A DNA stretch of 64,000 nt. Origin: Roseovarius nitratireducens (GTDB taxonomy: Bacteria > Pseudomonadota > Alphaproteobacteria > Rhodobacterales > Rhodobacteraceae). Below, in pieces: positions 62,944 to 64,000 of this stretch. Numbering within the stretch: position 1 is the stretch's first letter; every line of letters begins with the position of its first letter. The stretch lies in NCBI RefSeq assembly GCF_002925845.1, contig NZ_PDNI01000065.1:328310-392309 (forward strand), in the 5' to 3' direction. A model generated the notes under the pieces. It saw nothing but the letters and a program-made list of their open reading frames with translations, did no database searches and was not told the DNA's origin. The position numbers and the translations under genes were made by a program.

Positions 62944-62967
62944 GTTTCTTCTTGCCGAAAATACTCC
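62944..62967 (+). repeat. Intergenic repeat, copy D
   Basis: GTTTCTTCTTGCC then GAAAATACTCC, a close copy of those at 7297 and 36748. It lies in the 56-bp gap between the BHMT-like gene and the second FAD oxidase. Confidence 0.6.
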
Positions 62968-62993
62968 GGCCCAACCATGACACGAGGTGAATC

Positions 62994-64000
62994 ATGACCG
63001 ATCTTCCAACGCAGGCCCGCGTGGTCATCATCGGCGGCGGCGTAGTGGGCTGTTCCGTCGCGTATCACCTGACCAAGCTGGGCTGGAGCGACGTGGTGCT
63101 GCTAGAGAGAAAGCAACTGACCTCCGGGACCACATGGCATGCCGCAGGGCTAATCGGGCAGCTCAGGGCCACCGCCAACATGACCCGCCTCGCGCGCTAT
63201 TCGGCGGAGCTATATTCCGGGCTGGAGGCCGAGACCGGCATCGCCACCGGCTTTCGGCAGGGGGGCTCGATCTCGGCGGCGCTGACCGCTGACCGCCGCG
63301 AGGAATTGATGCGCAGCGCCGCGATGGCCCGCGCCTTTGGCGTGCCGGTTGAGGAGCTGAGCCCCGCCGAGATCAAGGACCGTTACCCGCATATCAACCT
63401 CGACGGCGTGACGGGGGGCGTGTGGCTGCCCACCGATGGGCAGGCCGACCCGGCCAATATCGCGCTGGCGCTGGCCAAGGGCGCACGCAACCGGGGCGCG
63501 CGGGTGGCCGAGCGGGTGAAGGTGACGGGCATCGCGCGGCAGGGCCGCCGCGTGACCGGCGTGGACTGGCAAGGCGAGGATGGAAGCAGCGGCCATATCG
63601 CCTGCGACATGATAGTCAATTGCGCGGGCATGTGGGGCCGAGAGGTGGGGCGCATGGCCGGAACCAACGTGCCGCTGCATGCTTGCGAGCATTTCTATAT
63701 CGTATCCGAGCCGATCGCGGGTCTGTCGCAGCTTCCGGTCCTGCGGGTGCCGGATGAATGCGCCTATTACAAGGAGGATGCGGGCAAGATGATGCTCGGG
63801 GCGTTTGAGCCCAATGCCAAGCCGTGGGGGATGGCGGGCATTCCCGAGAGTTTCGAGTTCGATCAGTTGCCGGAGGATTTCGACCATTTCGAGCCGATCC
63901 TCGAGGCGGCCGTCAACCGGATGCCGGTGCTGGCCGAGGCGGGGATTCACACGTTCTTTAACGGTCCCGAAAGCTTTACCCCCGATGATGCCTATCACCT
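62994..64000 (+). CDS. FAD-dependent oxidoreductase (sarcosine/dimethylglycine dehydrogenase-like), partial
   Basis: The first 335 codons of a second DAO-fold FAD enzyme, cut by the window end with no stop. It has GGGVVGCSVAYHL (14-26) and TSGTTWHAAG with H49, the covalent-FAD histidine position. It resembles the protein at 58527 and related sarcosine dehydrogenases but is clearly a different gene. Whether a GcvT domain follows cannot be seen. The ATG at 62994 follows GAGGTGA. Confidence 0.85.
   Translation, partial: MTDLPTQARVVIIGGGVVGCSVAYHLTKLGWSDVVLLERKQLTSGTTWHAAGLIGQLRATANMTRLARYSAELYSGLEAETGIATGFRQGGSISAALTADRREELMRSAAMARAFGVPVEELSPAEIKDRYPHINLDGVTGGVWLPTDGQADPANIALALAKGARNRGARVAERVKVTGIARQGRRVTGVDWQGEDGSSGHIACDMIVNCAGMWGREVGRMAGTNVPLHACEHFYIVSEPIAGLSQLPVLRVPDECAYYKEDAGKMMLGAFEPNAKPWGMAGIPESFEFDQLPEDFDHFEPILEAAVNRMPVLAEAGIHTFFNGPESFTPDDAYH

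Noticed and set aside
1-64000. CRISPR arrays and insertion sequences
   Set aside because: No regularly spaced 25-40 bp repeats and no transposase-like frames were seen anywhere in the window.

Overview
The window reads as chromosome from an alphaproteobacterium of the Rhodobacteraceae/Roseobacter group. The sequence is strongly GC-rich, and gene content and order fit that group: an RpoH-I type heat-shock sigma factor, CarD next to a 7Fe ferredoxin, an S4 protein and a Suv3-like helicase, an argH-lipoprotein-DUF2834-lysA-TIGR02302 run, a GTTC-N7-GTTC type LexA box, and a tRNA-His with no G-1. I see no phage, insertion sequence, CRISPR array, rRNA or origin. Most of the window is ordinary core genome in short operons, many with 1-4 bp ATGA or GTGA overlaps.

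Layout. 0.1-2.4 kb: ftsE-ftsX-acyltransferase. 2.6-9.2 kb: a zinc-ribbon membrane protein, then argH, a small lipoprotein, DUF2834, lysA and the TIGR02302 protein. 9.2-13.1 kb: a TlpA thioredoxin, cobT and cobS (cobalamin lower loop), carD, fdxA. 13.1-18.2 kb: S4 protein, Suv3-like helicase, TPR protein, SCP2 protein, hydrolase. 18.5-25.8 kb: FAH-family protein, a decayed DNA exonuclease, pepF, yigZ, a C4 zinc-finger protein, a lipoprotein hydrolase, rpoH, rluD. 26-28.6 kb: a broken secreted protein, tRNA-His, a GNAT, SOS-type mmcB and a structured RNA that I read as 6S RNA. 28.8-32.1 kb: extensin-like lipoprotein, tyrA, hisC, rpsD. 32.4-36.7 kb: a frameshifted DUF805 gene, plsY and a pyrB-X-Y-Z-pyrC operon whose pyrC product lacks key catalytic residues. 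36.8-46.2 kb: uracil-DNA glycosylase, LysE, moaB, an RND adaptor/pump pair, ribF, a YcgN-like protein, ltaE. 46.4-47.2 kb: a visibly AT-richer orphan gene. 47.4-56.7 kb: cupin, rpmB, a copper-chaperone pair, sirtuin, LMW-PTP, a HisD/HpsN-like dehydrogenase with a racemase, an H-type lectin protein, mltB, rnr.

56.9-64.0 kb is a one-direction catabolic cluster: XRE-cupin regulator, LysE exporter, GFA protein, an FAD-GcvT fusion oxidase, an NADPH:quinone-type dehydrogenase, a BHMT-like methyltransferase and a second FAD oxidase cut by the window edge. I infer handling of N-methylated compounds such as glycine betaine or dimethylglycine, but the substrate is not proven.

Most worth following: the pseudo-dihydroorotase next to pyrB with three extra envelope genes; a four-copy intergenic repeat with consensus GCTTCwTCTTGCC-rn-AAATA; 11-bp-period TACCGAC arrays at two places; the LexA box that also fixes the mmcB start; the 6S candidate; and three eroded genes that a routine annotation would miss.
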